Below are positions 36,382 to 47,034 of a stretch of 64,000 bases of DNA, in pieces. A program made the translations under genes and the position numbers. The stretch comes from Domibacillus mangrovi (GTDB taxonomy: Bacteria; Bacillota; Bacilli; Bacillales; Domibacillaceae): positions 1-64,000 of the forward strand of contig NZ_MRWQ01000010.1 of NCBI RefSeq assembly GCF_001906925.1, in the 5' to 3' direction. Position 1 is the stretch's first letter; every line of letters begins with the position of its first letter. The notes beneath the pieces are model-generated. The model was not told the origin of the DNA. It saw only the letters and a list, made by a program, of their open reading frames with translations, and made no database searches.

Positions 36382-39300
36382 ATGAATCTTTACGGTTATC
36401 CAGAAAAACAGGGCTTATATAATCCTGCCAATGAACACGATGCATGCGGCATCGGTTTTATTGCCAATATAAAAGGTCGTCCTTCCCACAAAATTGTACA
36501 GGATGGTATTCATATGCTTTGCCGTCTTGAGCATCGCGGTGGAAACTTGAATGGAACAACAGGTGACGGTGCGGGAATTATGCTACAAATTTGCGATCAT
36601 TTTTTCCGTAAAGAATGTGAAATGCTGAACATTAATTTACCTGCTCCTTTCGATTATGCAGTCGGTATGTTCTTTTTGCCCAAAAATAAAAAACAGCGCG
36701 AACACATTCAATTAGAGACTGAGCTCATTCTTCACGAAGAAGGATTAAAACTGCTCGGATGGCGCGATGTTCCTGTTAATCAAGAAGTGGCGGGACCGGA
36801 AGCATTGGCAATCGCTCCTTATGTCATACAATTGTTTGTTGAAAAAAGCAAAAAGCACGAAACAGAAAAAGATTTTGAACGTGCACTGTATATAATGAGG
36901 AAACGAATCGAAAATGAAGTTAGAAACAACTCCGATGTTAAAGGTTCATTTTACATTCCAAGCTTCTCAACAAGAACGATTATTTATAAAGGTATGTTAA
37001 CACCCGAGCAAATCAATCAATATTATATTGACCTCGCTAAAGAAGACTACCAATCCGCTTTCTCGCTCGTACACTCTCGCTTCAGTACAAATACATTCCC
37101 GAGCTGGGAACGCGCACATCCATACCGCTACTTAATTCACAACGGCGAAATTAATACAAACCGCGGCAACGTTAGCTGGATGCAGTCACGCGAGAAAGCT
37201 GGTTACTCCAAACAATTCGGCCATCAATATGAACAGCTTTTGCCAGTTATCGATACGAACGGAAGCGACTCTGCTATGCTTGATAACGCGATTGAATTTT
37301 TAACATTGTCCGGACGCTCCCTTCCTCATGCTGCGATGATGTTAATTCCAGAACCGTGGGACCGTGATCCTCACATGGCCGATCCGAAACTGGCCTTCTA
37401 TGAATATCATAGCTGCTTAATGGAACCATGGGACGGCCCAACATCGATCTCATTTACAGACGGCCGCCAAATCGGGACTATCTTAGACCGAAATGGATTG
37501 CGCCCCGCACGTTATTATGTAACGGATGATGACCATATTATTTACTCTTCTGAAGTGGGTACAATCGAAGTCGATGAAAAACGAATCGTAAAGAAAGAAA
37601 CGGTCAGTGCCGGTGAAATGCTGCTTGTCGATTTAGAAAAAGGCCGGATCGTATCTGATGCGGAAATTAAACAGGAAATTACGACAGCCGAACCTTACCG
37701 TGAATGGCTAAACAAAAACTTAATACACATTTCAGATTTGGAAGAACGTGCCGGATTACAAGAAGTGTATGACGAAGATGAAATTCTCAATCTTCAAAAA
37801 ATATTTGGCTATACGTATGATGAATTAACGAAACAGATCGCACCGATGGCAGTTGAAAAAATAGATCCAATTGGTTCAATGGGCTATGATGCACCGCTCG
37901 CTGTTTTATCTGAACGACCGCAACTGTTATACAACTACTTCAAGCAACTGTTCGCGCAAGTAACAAACCCGCCAATTGACGCGATTCGCGAAAATAATGT
38001 AGTCTCTGCGATGACTCTCCTCGGCGATGAAGGTAATATTCTGGCTCCGTCAGCACGAAACAGCCGCCGTATACGACTAGAAACGCCGATTCTTAGTGAA
38101 GAGGAATGGAACAAAATTGCCTTTAACAAAGAAATTGCTTTTAAAACAGCAACACTGTCTCTTCTTTTCAATATTAAAGAGCAAAAAGCGCTTTCACAAA
38201 CGATGTCTCGCTTATTCATCGAAACAGAGGCAGCAATCAATAACGGCGCATCTATCATTATTTTGTCAGACCGCGGTGTAACAAATAAAAAAGCAGCGAT
38301 ACCGGCATTGCTTGCTATAAGCGGCGTACACCAACATCTCATTCAAACAGGACGCCGTACCAGTGTAAGTATTATATTGGATACTGCCGAAGCACGCGAT
38401 GTTCATCAATTTTGCTGCTTGATCGGCTACGGTGCTGATGCTATTTATCCGTATTTAGGAATTGCTTCGATCCGTGCGATGATTGCAGACGGAACGATTA
38501 CCAATCTTTCCGCTCAGGAAGCAGAGAAAAATTATTGCTATGCAGCAACGAGCGGTATCATTAAAGTCATGGCAAAAATGGGTATCTCTACCGTACAAAG
38601 TTACCGCGGAGCCCAAATTTTCGAAGCGGTCGGTGTCGGTCATGATGTGATCGAAACCTATTTTACAGGCACAACGACAGCGCTTGGCGGCATTACACTA
38701 GATGTTATTTTAAAGGAAACACTGGCGCGTCATCACGATGTATATAGCAAAAGTGAATTTAACGATCCGACGCTCGATTCAAGCGGTGAATTCCAGTGGA
38801 GGCGCACCGGTGAAAAACATGCATTCAACCCTAAAACCATTCATATGCTTCAGCACGCAGCAAGAACGAACAATTATGAGTTGTATAAAGAATTTTCCGA
38901 AATGGCTAACGAAGAAAATATTATGTTCCTTCGTGGTCTATTGGACCTTGATTTCACGGCTCGGCCATCCATTCCGCTGGAAGAAGTTGAATCACTCGAA
39001 GATATCTTCAAACGATTCAAATCGGGTGCGATGTCATATGGTTCGATCAGTAAAGAAGCGCATGAAGCACTTGCGATTGCATTAAACCGACTTGGCGGCA
39101 AAAGTAATAGTGGTGAAGGCGGCGAAGATCCAGCCCGCTACCATCCCGATGAAAACGGTGATATGAGAAGCAGCGCCATCAAGCAAGTCGCATCAGGTCG
39201 ATTTGGTGTCACAAGCGAATATTTAAATACAGCAAATGAAATTCAAATTAAAATGGCACAAGGAGCGAAACCAGGTGAAGGCGGTCACCTTCCAGGTAAA

Positions 39301-40971
39301 AAAGTGTATCCGTGGATTGCGGAAACACGCGGTTCCACGCCTGGAGTAGGCTTGATCTCACCTCCTCCTCACCATGACATTTATTCGATTGAAGATTTAG
39401 CACAGCTTATATACGACTTAAAAAATGCCAATCAAGAAGCGCGCATTAACGTTAAGCTCGTCGCGAAATCCGGTGTCGGGACAATTGCTGCTGGTGTAGC
39501 GAAAGGGTTAGCCGATGTTATTCTCATTAGCGGTTACGAAGGCGGAACAGGTGCATCACCGAAAACAAGTATTAAACATGCCGGTATCCCGTGGGAAATT
39601 GGCCTAGCTGAAACACACCAAACGCTTCTTATGAATGGTTTGCGTGAAAAGGTAACGCTAGAAACAGACGGGAAATTAATGAATGGCCGAGATGTCGTCA
39701 TTGCAGCGTTACTCGGCGCAGAAGAATTCGGTTTTGCGACAGCACCGCTCGTCATTCTCGGCTGTGTGATGATGCGCGTCTGCCATATGGATACATGTCC
39801 GGTTGGTGTAGCGACACAAAATCCAGAGCTTCGCAAAAAGTTCATGGGCGAGCCAGAACACGTCGTCAACTATTTAACATTTGTTGCGCGTGAAATGCGT
39901 GAAATTATGGCGGAACTCGGCTTCCGAACAATTAATGAAATGATTGGACAAAAGCAAGTACTGAAGCCGCATGCACGCAAAGAATCGCACTGGAAAGCAA
40001 AATATCTGGACTTGTTCCCTCTTTTATATATGACGCCGCTCAAACCGGGCCAAAAACAGTTCAAAACGAAAGATCAAGACTATAAATTAGAGCGGACAAT
40101 TGACCACCAACTTCTACTAGAGGCGATCCGTCCTGCTCTTGAAAATAAACAAGTTGTATGCAGGGAATTTGACATTATCAATACAGACCGTGCTACGGGT
40201 ACAATTATGGGCTCTGCCGTCACGAATGCGTACGGTGCAGACGGTCTTCCCGACAACACTGTTCAATTCACATTTAATGGATCTGCTGGTCAAAGCTTTG
40301 GTGCTTTTCTTCCTAAAGGATTGACGTTCACTGTAAATGGCGACGCAAATGATTATTTCGGTAAAGGCTTATCAGGCGGCCGCTTAATCGTCCGTCCTCA
40401 TCGTGATCTGAACCTCGTGCCGCATGAACAGGCGATTTGCGGAAATGTAAACTTATACGGAGCAACAAATGGAGAAGCCTTTATTAACGGCCGTGCCGGT
40501 ACACGTTTTGCTGTCCGGAACAGCGGCGCGAATATCGTCGTTGAAGGGATTACCGATCATGGATGTGAGTACATGACCGGCGGACGCGTTGTCATTCTCG
40601 GCGAAACAGGCCGTAACTTTGCAGCTGGTATGTCAGGCGGTATTGCCTACTTGTATGCACGAAATCGCGAAAAGCAAGAACGTTTGATTAACGGTGAAAT
40701 GGTCTTAACAGAGCCACTCGAAAATCCACAGGAAGAAGCAGAAGTGAAGGCGTTAATTGCAAGCCATGTCCAATGGACGGGAAGCCCGCTTGCCACTTCG
40801 ATCTTAGAAAAATGGGCATCAGAAAAAAAATACTTTATCCGTGTAATCCCTCACGAATATAAAGACATGATGAAAGCCATTTCTTATTTTGAAGAACAAG
40901 GTTTACAGCAATCCGAAGCGATATACGCGGCATTTACAGAGAAAAAAGTCCCTGTTATTGAAAATGTGTAA
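36382..40971 (+). CDS. gltA: Glutamate synthase (NADPH) large subunit
   Basis: Makes glutamate from glutamine and 2-oxoglutarate. The 1529-residue protein has the Ntn glutaminase domain with nucleophile Cys22 after a short propeptide (EHDACGIGF), a central domain, the FMN-binding synthase domain (with EGGEDPARYHPD and GAKPGEGGHLPGKKV), the [3Fe-4S] cysteines in CVMMRVCHMDTCPVG and the C-terminal beta-helix. ATG 36382 is preferred to the GTG at 36373 inside the SD GGAGGTG. It forms an operon with gltB, 17 nt apart. Confidence 0.96.
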   Translation: MNLYGYPEKQGLYNPANEHDACGIGFIANIKGRPSHKIVQDGIHMLCRLEHRGGNLNGTTGDGAGIMLQICDHFFRKECEMLNINLPAPFDYAVGMFFLPKNKKQREHIQLETELILHEEGLKLLGWRDVPVNQEVAGPEALAIAPYVIQLFVEKSKKHETEKDFERALYIMRKRIENEVRNNSDVKGSFYIPSFSTRTIIYKGMLTPEQINQYYIDLAKEDYQSAFSLVHSRFSTNTFPSWERAHPYRYLIHNGEINTNRGNVSWMQSREKAGYSKQFGHQYEQLLPVIDTNGSDSAMLDNAIEFLTLSGRSLPHAAMMLIPEPWDRDPHMADPKLAFYEYHSCLMEPWDGPTSISFTDGRQIGTILDRNGLRPARYYVTDDDHIIYSSEVGTIEVDEKRIVKKETVSAGEMLLVDLEKGRIVSDAEIKQEITTAEPYREWLNKNLIHISDLEERAGLQEVYDEDEILNLQKIFGYTYDELTKQIAPMAVEKIDPIGSMGYDAPLAVLSERPQLLYNYFKQLFAQVTNPPIDAIRENNVVSAMTLLGDEGNILAPSARNSRRIRLETPILSEEEWNKIAFNKEIAFKTATLSLLFNIKEQKALSQTMSRLFIETEAAINNGASIIILSDRGVTNKKAAIPALLAISGVHQHLIQTGRRTSVSIILDTAEARDVHQFCCLIGYGADAIYPYLGIASIRAMIADGTITNLSAQEAEKNYCYAATSGIIKVMAKMGISTVQSYRGAQIFEAVGVGHDVIETYFTGTTTALGGITLDVILKETLARHHDVYSKSEFNDPTLDSSGEFQWRRTGEKHAFNPKTIHMLQHAARTNNYELYKEFSEMANEENIMFLRGLLDLDFTARPSIPLEEVESLEDIFKRFKSGAMSYGSISKEAHEALAIALNRLGGKSNSGEGGEDPARYHPDENGDMRSSAIKQVASGRFGVTSEYLNTANEIQIKMAQGAKPGEGGHLPGKKVYPWIAETRGSTPGVGLISPPPHHDIYSIEDLAQLIYDLKNANQEARINVKLVAKSGVGTIAAGVAKGLADVILISGYEGGTGASPKTSIKHAGIPWEIGLAETHQTLLMNGLREKVTLETDGKLMNGRDVVIAALLGAEEFGFATAPLVILGCVMMRVCHMDTCPVGVATQNPELRKKFMGEPEHVVNYLTFVAREMREIMAELGFRTINEMIGQKQVLKPHARKESHWKAKYLDLFPLLYMTPLKPGQKQFKTKDQDYKLERTIDHQLLLEAIRPALENKQVVCREFDIINTDRATGTIMGSAVTNAYGADGLPDNTVQFTFNGSAGQSFGAFLPKGLTFTVNGDANDYFGKGLSGGRLIVRPHRDLNLVPHEQAICGNVNLYGATNGEAFINGRAGTRFAVRNSGANIVVEGITDHGCEYMTGGRVVILGETGRNFAAGMSGGIAYLYARNREKQERLINGEMVLTEPLENPQEEAEVKALIASHVQWTGSPLATSILEKWASEKKYFIRVIPHEYKDMMKAISYFEEQGLQQSEAIYAAFTEKKVPVIENV

Positions 40972-40988
40972 GAAAGGAGAATGACTCA

Positions 40989-42467
40989 ATGGGGAAAGCA
41001 ACTGGCTTTATCGAATATGACCGTAAAACCGCTCCAGGACGGAATCCCGTCGAGCGCGTCAAAGATTGGAAAGAATATACGACAGCCCTTCCCGAAAAAG
41101 AATTAAGCATTCAAGGAGCCCGCTGCATGGACTGCGGGACTCCCTTCTGCCATACAGGACAGATGATTGGGGGAACTCCGTCTGGCTGCCCTCTTTACAA
41201 CCTCATCCCAGAATGGAACGACCTTGTCTATCGCGGACGATGGAAAGAAGCGCTTGACCGTCTCATGAAAACAAATAACTTTCCCGAATTCACGGGCCGT
41301 GTTTGTCCAGCTCCTTGTGAAGGGTCTTGTACAGTCGCGATCAACGACCCGGCTGTTGCGATTAAATCGATTGAAAAAGCGATTATCGATAAAGGGTTTG
41401 AAGAAGGATGGATTGTGCCAAACCCGCCAAAACGCCGCACAGGAAAACACGTTGCCGTGGTCGGCTCAGGACCTGCAGGACTGGCAGCTGCGGACCAATT
41501 AAACAAAGCGGGTCATCTCGTCACAGTATTTGAACGTGATGATCGTATCGGTGGACTTTTAATGTACGGCATCCCTTCCATGAAACTTGAAAAAGAAGCA
41601 GTTGAACGCCGCGTAAATTTATTGAAAAACGAAGGCATTGAATTTGTTGTGAATACAACGATTGGAAAAGATATTACAAAAGAACAGCTAAAAGAAGAAT
41701 ATGATGCGGTCATTTTATGTGCTGGTGCACAGACACACCGCGACATCGTCATTGAGGGACGCGAAGCTGACGGCATTTACCTCGCAATGGAATATTTGAC
41801 AAAAAGCATGAAAGGTCTCCTTGATCAAACGAATGAAAAGATCATTTCTGCCAAAGGCAAAAACGTCATCGTTATCGGCGGCGGTGACACAGGTGCTGAC
41901 TGTGTTGCGACAGCGATTCGGCAAGGGGCAAAAAGTGTCGTTCAATTCGGTAAACATGAACGTCAGACTGTCACCCGTAAAGGAAACAACCCATGGCCAC
42001 AATACCCGAATACATTCACTCTTGATTATGCATACGCAGAAGCAGCGGCGGTATACGGGGAAGATCCACGTGAATACTTAATCTCAACGAAGAAATTCGT
42101 TGCGGATGAACATGGAAAATTAAAAGAGCTTCATACGGTTCACATGAAAAAAACATACCTTGAAGACGGCAGCTACACAATGACTGAAATTCCAGGCAGC
42201 GAACAAGTTTGGCCTGTAGAGCTTGTATTAGTCGCAATTGGTTTTAGCGGAACTGATATGCCGCTAGCGAATCACTTCGGTGTCGATATGACAGACCGCA
42301 ATACGGTACTTGCGAAATATGGAAAATATAACACGAACGAAGAAGGCATTTTTGCTGCTGGTGATATGCGCCGCGGACAAAGTCTCGTCGTATGGGCAAT
42401 ACATGAAGGACGCGAAGCAGCACGCGAAACGGACCGTTTCTTAATGGGCGAAACAAAACTGCCCTGA
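40989..42467 (+). CDS. gltB: Glutamate synthase (NADPH) small subunit
   Basis: FAD/Fe-S subunit that passes NADPH electrons to GltA. The 492-residue protein has N-terminal cysteine clusters (CMDCGTPFCH and CPAPCEGSC), an FAD-binding GSGPAGLAAADQL and an NADPH-binding GGGDTGADCVATA. SD AAAGGAG precedes ATG 40989. A strong terminator follows. Confidence 0.95.
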   Translation: MGKATGFIEYDRKTAPGRNPVERVKDWKEYTTALPEKELSIQGARCMDCGTPFCHTGQMIGGTPSGCPLYNLIPEWNDLVYRGRWKEALDRLMKTNNFPEFTGRVCPAPCEGSCTVAINDPAVAIKSIEKAIIDKGFEEGWIVPNPPKRRTGKHVAVVGSGPAGLAAADQLNKAGHLVTVFERDDRIGGLLMYGIPSMKLEKEAVERRVNLLKNEGIEFVVNTTIGKDITKEQLKEEYDAVILCAGAQTHRDIVIEGREADGIYLAMEYLTKSMKGLLDQTNEKIISAKGKNVIVIGGGDTGADCVATAIRQGAKSVVQFGKHERQTVTRKGNNPWPQYPNTFTLDYAYAEAAAVYGEDPREYLISTKKFVADEHGKLKELHTVHMKKTYLEDGSYTMTEIPGSEQVWPVELVLVAIGFSGTDMPLANHFGVDMTDRNTVLAKYGKYNTNEEGIFAAGDMRRGQSLVVWAIHEGREAARETDRFLMGETKLP

Positions 42468-42479
42468 TTTAAACGGGAT

Positions 42480-42515
42480 GGCCCCGCCCCCTGATTTGGG
42501 GCGGGCTATTTTTAG
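42480..42515 (+). terminator. gltAB terminator
   Basis: GCCCCGCCCC / GGGGCGGGC stem with a T-run; very GC-rich for this region. Confidence 0.88.
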
Positions 42516-42566
42516 TTTAGTCACCTGTACTTCTAACCAATCCATGAAAAAAAGACCAGCAATATG

Positions 42567-43427
42567 CTAATCTCTTCGTAAAAAGTGCAAAAATGTTTCA
42601 GCTGTTTTTGTCATAAACGGTGCATCCCGGACAATCGCATAAAAATTCCGTTCGTAATAAAGGCTGCCGCCGCCGACAATTTTTAATTTTTCAAGTTCTA
42701 GTTCATTACGAATCGTCCACTCCGATAAAAGTGCAACGCCGAGCCCCGCTTCCACTGCTTCTTTAATAATTTGTGTACTGCCAAATTCTAAAATTTTTGC
42801 CGGCTGAATACCGTTTTTCTTCGCAAACCATTCAAATGCTTCCCGCGTACCCGATCCTTGCTCGCGCACAATCCATGTTTCTTCATTTAGATGGACACGT
42901 TTTTCAACATGTTCTTTTTTTCCTTTAATCACAAACATACGATCAGTGGCAATTTTTTCAGCGACTAATTTACTAGATGAGATCGTTCCTTCAACGACAC
43001 CAAGATCAATTTCATCATGAATGACTTTTTCAGCAATTTCATGCGTATTGCCGATTGATATACAAGGGTCAACGGATGGAAATTTCTCTAAAAAGTCAGC
43101 AACAATGTGTGGCAAAATATATTCACCGAATGAATAACTTGCACCAACTGAAAGCTTCCCTTTCACTTCACCAGCCAAATCTTCTACCGCCTGCTTCATC
43201 TTCTCATTCAGTGTAAAAATCTCGCTTCCATAATAGGAAACAAGGCTACCTGCTTTTGTCAGACGAATCTTTTTATTCGTTCGATCAATGAGCTTTATAC
43301 CAAGTTCATCTTCCAATGATTTTACATACTGGCTGACTGCTGGTTGCGTAATAAATAGCTCTTCCGCTGCTCGTGAAAAGTTCATATGTTTGACTACAGT
43401 TAAAAATACTTTTAGTTTTTGCTCCAT
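42567..43427 (-). CDS. LysR family regulator (CysL/YeiE-like)
   Basis: A 286-residue LysR protein with helix-turn-helix NFSRAAEELFITQPAVSQYVKSLE and an effector domain (about 88-285). The closest types I recognise are CysL (YwfK) and YeiE regulators, which are linked to sulphite reduction or export. No adjacent target is seen: the neighbour to the right, argF, is in the same orientation beyond a terminator. The target is therefore unknown. Confidence 0.8.
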   Translation of the reverse strand: MEQKLKVFLTVVKHMNFSRAAEELFITQPAVSQYVKSLEDELGIKLIDRTNKKIRLTKAGSLVSYYGSEIFTLNEKMKQAVEDLAGEVKGKLSVGASYSFGEYILPHIVADFLEKFPSVDPCISIGNTHEIAEKVIHDEIDLGVVEGTISSSKLVAEKIATDRMFVIKGKKEHVEKRVHLNEETWIVREQGSGTREAFEWFAKKNGIQPAKILEFGSTQIIKEAVEAGLGVALLSEWTIRNELELEKLKIVGGGSLYYERNFYAIVRDAPFMTKTAETFLHFLRRD

Positions 43428-43599
43428 TTTCGCCCACCATCATAAGTGATTACTTATCAATTAAATAATAATTATTAATTATCTTTTCTACTTTTTTATT
43501 TTAACATGAAATGAAGAGAAAAGGGACGAGTTATAATGAAAGAAGCTCTATTATTTTACAGTTTCCATAACAAAAAGAATTTATCCTTTTTGCATATAA

Positions 43600-43640
43600 A
43601 AAAAGCATTCATCGTCCTTCTATGACGGCTGAATGCTTGA
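43600..43640 (-). terminator. argF terminator
   Basis: Minus strand AAGCATTCA / TGAATGCTT stem with an inner GTC/GAC pairing and a run of seven T. Confidence 0.85.
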
Positions 43641-43726
43641 ATATTTAATTGGATCAGCCATTCTCCAATAACGGCTGAAGTTAAGTATTGTATAGCGTCC
43701 AGTCATTCTCCAATAACAACTGAACA
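43608..43726. repeat. Three degenerate 26-bp hairpin repeats after argF
   Basis: On the minus strand the unit TTCAGYYGTTATTGGAGAAT followed by an RCTGA-like arm occurs at about 43700-43726 and 43652-43678; a third, diverged copy forms part of the terminator at 43608-43636. Spacing is about 46-48 bp. Each copy is an imperfect inverted repeat with the same TTATTGGAGAAT loop. The rest of the 43428-43732 gap holds nothing I can name. Confidence 0.65.
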
Positions 43727-43732
43727 AGTCTT

Positions 43733-44686
43733 TTATTTTTTCATTAAACTGTATAAAACGGCTTTTTGTGCATGCATCCGGTTTTCAGCCTGCTGGAATA
43801 CAACAGAAGAATCCCCGTCCATCACACCCGCAGAGACTTCTTCACCGCGATGTGCTGGCAAACAGTGCATAAATTTACATTCTTCGTTCGCTTCCGCAAA
43901 CAATGTTTCATTCACTTGGTACGGTCCAAATGCTTTCAAACGCAGCGCAGTCTCCTCTTCCTGACCCATACTCGTCCAGACATCCGTGTAGATGAAATCA
44001 GCACCTTTAACAGCACGAACTGGATCTTCTGTAAATTCAAGTACTGCACCTGTTTGCGCGGCAATTTCTTTTGACTTCTGAATGATATCCGCATCTGCTT
44101 CGTACCCTTTCGGAGCTGATAACGTAAAGTCCATCCCCATCATAACCGCACCAATCATCAATGAGTGCGCTACGTTGTTGCCATCGCCAATATAGACCAT
44201 TTTATAGCCTTTAAATCCACCTTTATACTCATATACAGTCAGTAAGTCAGCAAGTGCCTGGCATGGATGATACAAGTCTGTCAGTCCGTTAATAACCGGG
44301 ATTGATGCAGCATCTGCTAGCATTTCAATACGGTCATGGCCATGTGTACGAATCATAATACCGTCAAGATAACCGGAAAGCACTCTTCCTGTATCTTCAA
44401 TCGTTTCACCACGTCCGACTTGCAAGTTATCTGAGCTCAAAAACATGCCGTGGCCGCCTAATTGAAGCATTGCCGCTTCAAAAGAAACGCGCGTTCTTGT
44501 CGAATGTTTTTCGAAAATCATCCCTAAAATTTGTCCTTCTAAGGCATACCTATAGTTTTCTTTCTTTTTCTTCATGTCATAAGCAAGCAATACGAGTGCC
44601 TGCACTTCTTCAATACTGAAGTCGAGTAGCTTAAGCATATCTCTGCCCTGCATATTCTGCTCCTTTATTTGTTCCATCGTCATCAT
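43733..44686 (-). CDS. argF: Ornithine carbamoyltransferase
   Basis: Makes citrulline from ornithine and carbamoyl phosphate in arginine synthesis. The 317-residue protein has the carbamoyl phosphate loop STRTRVSFE, HPCQALADLLT and the ornithine loop HCLPAHRGEE. The start is ATG 44686 behind GGGGTGA; the GTG at 44695 is inside the SD. It stands alone, away from other arg genes. Confidence 0.95.
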   Translation of the reverse strand: MMTMEQIKEQNMQGRDMLKLLDFSIEEVQALVLLAYDMKKKKENYRYALEGQILGMIFEKHSTRTRVSFEAAMLQLGGHGMFLSSDNLQVGRGETIEDTGRVLSGYLDGIMIRTHGHDRIEMLADAASIPVINGLTDLYHPCQALADLLTVYEYKGGFKGYKMVYIGDGNNVAHSLMIGAVMMGMDFTLSAPKGYEADADIIQKSKEIAAQTGAVLEFTEDPVRAVKGADFIYTDVWTSMGQEEETALRLKAFGPYQVNETLFAEANEECKFMHCLPAHRGEEVSAGVMDGDSSVVFQQAENRMHAQKAVLYSLMKK

Positions 44687-44729
44687 GAAAGTCACCCCGA
44701 CGTGTCGTCACCTTTTATCTATACTTATA

Positions 44730-44758
44730 TTTATACACTATAAAGAATTAAAATACAA
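44730..44758 (-). promoter_or_regulatory. argF promoter
   Basis: Minus strand TTGTAT (44753-44758), 17-nt spacer, TATAAA (44730-44735). The TTTTAATTCTTTAT stretch over it is a weak match to an ArgR box. The rest of the gap up to mreBH shows no further gene. Confidence 0.55.
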
Positions 44759-44999
44759 CCTTTTCTCCGTATTTTTTTTCTTAACCTTTTCCTTCAATCA
44801 ATAAGCCAATAGTCCGGTCTTGATCATGACAAAATTTAAGTTTTGGTAACAGAAATCTGCTCTCTTATTGAAAGCACAGCCTTTATCTTTGTCATACCTG
44901 TAACATTACAAGGTTCATCTTTTCGTCCTATGTACTCCCGTTCTTTTTCTTATTTATAATAAGCCAAGGCAAAAAAAGCCGTTTGGAGGAATGGATTAT

Positions 45000-46007
45000 A
45001 TGTTGGGTCAAGTAGAAATTGGAATCGACCTAGGAACAGCGAACTTGCTCGTTTACTGTAAAGATAAAGGGATTATTTTAAATGAACCGTCCGTTGTTGC
45101 CATTGATGCGAATACGAAAAAAGTGCTTGCAGTCGGCACAGATGCAAAAGAAATGATCGGGAAAACGCCGGGACGAATTGTTGCTGTACGTCCGATGAAA
45201 GACGGTGTTATCGCTGACTTTGATGTCACATCCCAAATGTTAAAAGAATTGATGAAAAAAGCAGGCAAGGTAGCTGGCTTTTCAATTCGCAAGCCGACCG
45301 TGGTTGTCTGCACTCCGTCCGGCGCCACTAGCGTTGAACGACGTGCCATTCAAGACGCGATTAAATCAAGTGGTGCAAAAACCGTTCATTTAATTGAAGA
45401 GCCGGTAGCAGCTGCGATCGGAGCCGATCTGCCGGTAGATGAGCCGATCGCCAACTTAATCGTTGATATAGGCGGCGGGACGACAGAAGTTGCCATCATT
45501 TCATACGGCGGTGTCGTCTCGTGTAATTCACTTCGTCTTGCTGGTGACAAATTGGACGAAGATATCATTCAATATATTCGTAAAGAATACAATTTGTTAA
45601 TTGGTGAACGGACAGCTGAAAATGTCAAAATGGAAATCGGTTATGCACCAATCGAACATCCAGAGATAAAAATGGATGTTCGCGGACGCGACCTCGTCAC
45701 AGGACTGCCGAAAACAGTTATCGTCAGCTCCTATGAAATTCAGCTGGCACTCCGCGAATCGCTGCTGGCGATTTTAGAAACAATCCGCGTCACACTAGAA
45801 TCATCACCACCTGAATTAAGCGGTGATATCGTCGACCGTGGTGTCGTCATTAGCGGTGGTGGTTCACTGCTAAACGGTATTCAAGAATGGCTTTCACAAG
45901 TAATTATCGTTCCTGTTCACCTTGCACCGAATCCACTTGAATCGGTTGCGATAGGTACCGGCCGCTCGCTCCACGTATTAAAAAAATTACAAAAAGTTAC
46001 ATCATAA
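45000..46007 (+). CDS. mreBH: Rod-shape actin homologue MreBH
   Basis: Bacterial actin that guides lateral wall synthesis. The 335-residue protein has phosphate loops [12 protein letters not shown] and [14 protein letters not shown] and the adenosine motif [11 protein letters not shown]. It is a stand-alone MreB paralogue, not followed by mreCD, and its length equals B. subtilis MreBH. ATG 45000 is preferred to 44991, which touches the SD GGAGGA. Mbl or a second MreB cannot be fully excluded. Confidence 0.87.
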   Translation: MLGQVEIGIDLGTANLLVYCKDKGIILNEPSVVAIDANTKKVLAVGTDAKEMIGKTPGRIVAVRPMKDGVIADFDVTSQMLKELMKKAGKVAGFSIRKPTVVVCTPSGATSVERRAIQDAIKSSGAKTVHLIEEPVAAAIGADLPVDEPIANLIVDIGGGTTEVAIISYGGVVSCNSLRLAGDKLDEDIIQYIRKEYNLLIGERTAENVKMEIGYAPIEHPEIKMDVRGRDLVTGLPKTVIVSSYEIQLALRESLLAILETIRVTLESSPPELSGDIVDRGVVISGGGSLLNGIQEWLSQVIIVPVHLAPNPLESVAIGTGRSLHVLKKLQKVTS

Positions 46008-46016
46008 GTGAATAAA

Positions 46017-46068
46017 AGCAGCCTAACGTATTTTTTGATTTTAAATACGTTAGGCTGCTTTTTATCTG
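46017..46068. terminator. Bidirectional terminator mreBH / EamA gene
   Basis: Seventeen-bp stem GCAGCCTAACGTATTT / AAATACGTTAGGCTGC, T-runs at both ends; its 3' arm reaches the last codons of the EamA gene. Confidence 0.9.
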
Positions 46069-46943
46069 TATACTGCTCCTTTCGGCTTCCACTGAGGCAA
46101 TATAACGGCTAATAAGATAATCAATACACCTGCGGTTTGCATGGTTGTCGCCTGTTCTCCTACAAACAGCCACGCTGCAATAACAGCAGCCGGCAGTTCT
46201 GCAGCACCGCAAATCGTTGCTGTTCCTGAACCAATTTGCGGTGTACCCGCTGCAAAAAACAGCACTGGTAGAACAGCTCCAAGAAGGCCACTCAATATCC
46301 CATATTGCCACAATCCACCTGTAAATGTCCCATCCACTAGAAAAGATGGAGAATTCATTATTAAAATAACAATTAAGCCTCCAATGGACATGATCAAACT
46401 TCGCTGTACAGCTGGCACCCCTCTTCCAGAGCGGCCACTAAAAAAGATAAACAGCGCAAAGGTTAATCCGCTTAGTAAACCACTCAAAACGCCAACTGGA
46501 TGAGAAAACCAATCAATAGTCTCACCAGACCGTGCCGCTAAAAAAGTGCCTAGCCAAATTAACACAACGGATACGACTTTCCTGCTCTCTGGTAATGTAC
46601 GCATCTGAATCGATTCAATGACAATGCCCATCCAAACAAATTGAAAAAGCAAAATAACGGCAGCAGAGGCAGACAAATCTGCGATCGATATCGTATAAAA
46701 TAAGCCGGTTACGCTTAAAAAAACGCCGGTACCGAGCAGTTCTCCCCATTCTTTAATTGACATGTTTCTTTTTGAAGTAAACAGCCATGCGGCGGCTAAA
46801 AAAAGGACGCCTATTACATATTGTGCACTGACAATGTCAGAGGAACTATAACCTGCATTTGAAGCCATTTTTATGATCGGGCCATGCACTCCATAGCTGC
46901 AGGCGCCTAACAACACTAAAAAGGAATAACCAAATCGTTTCAT
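46062..46943 (-). CDS. EamA/DMT family transporter
   Basis: A 293-residue protein with ten predicted membrane helices in two EamA repeats (about 1-140 and 150-285), as in drug/metabolite transporters of the RhaT-YdcZ type. The substrate is unknown. SD GAGAGGGAAG precedes the ATG. It is transcribed alone. Confidence 0.82.
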   Translation of the reverse strand: MKRFGYSFLVLLGACSYGVHGPIIKMASNAGYSSSDIVSAQYVIGVLFLAAAWLFTSKRNMSIKEWGELLGTGVFLSVTGLFYTISIADLSASAAVILLFQFVWMGIVIESIQMRTLPESRKVVSVVLIWLGTFLAARSGETIDWFSHPVGVLSGLLSGLTFALFIFFSGRSGRGVPAVQRSLIMSIGGLIVILIMNSPSFLVDGTFTGGLWQYGILSGLLGAVLPVLFFAAGTPQIGSGTATICGAAELPAAVIAAWLFVGEQATTMQTAGVLIILLAVILPQWKPKGAVYR

Positions 46944-47034
46944 CCTTGCTTCCCTCTCTTCACTATCTCAAGTTTTTCTATAAGCAAGTATACGTCGAAT
47001 TTTGTCGTCCCGTAAATACATTTCAATGAAAGCG

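Noticed and set aside
43544-43633. 29-codon plus-strand ORF beginning MKEALLFYSF
   Set aside because: SD is weak, the product is not protein-like and it runs into the argF terminator.
43608-43726. Repeats after argF considered as a CRISPR array
   Set aside because: Only three diverged units, no uniform spacers and no cas genes.
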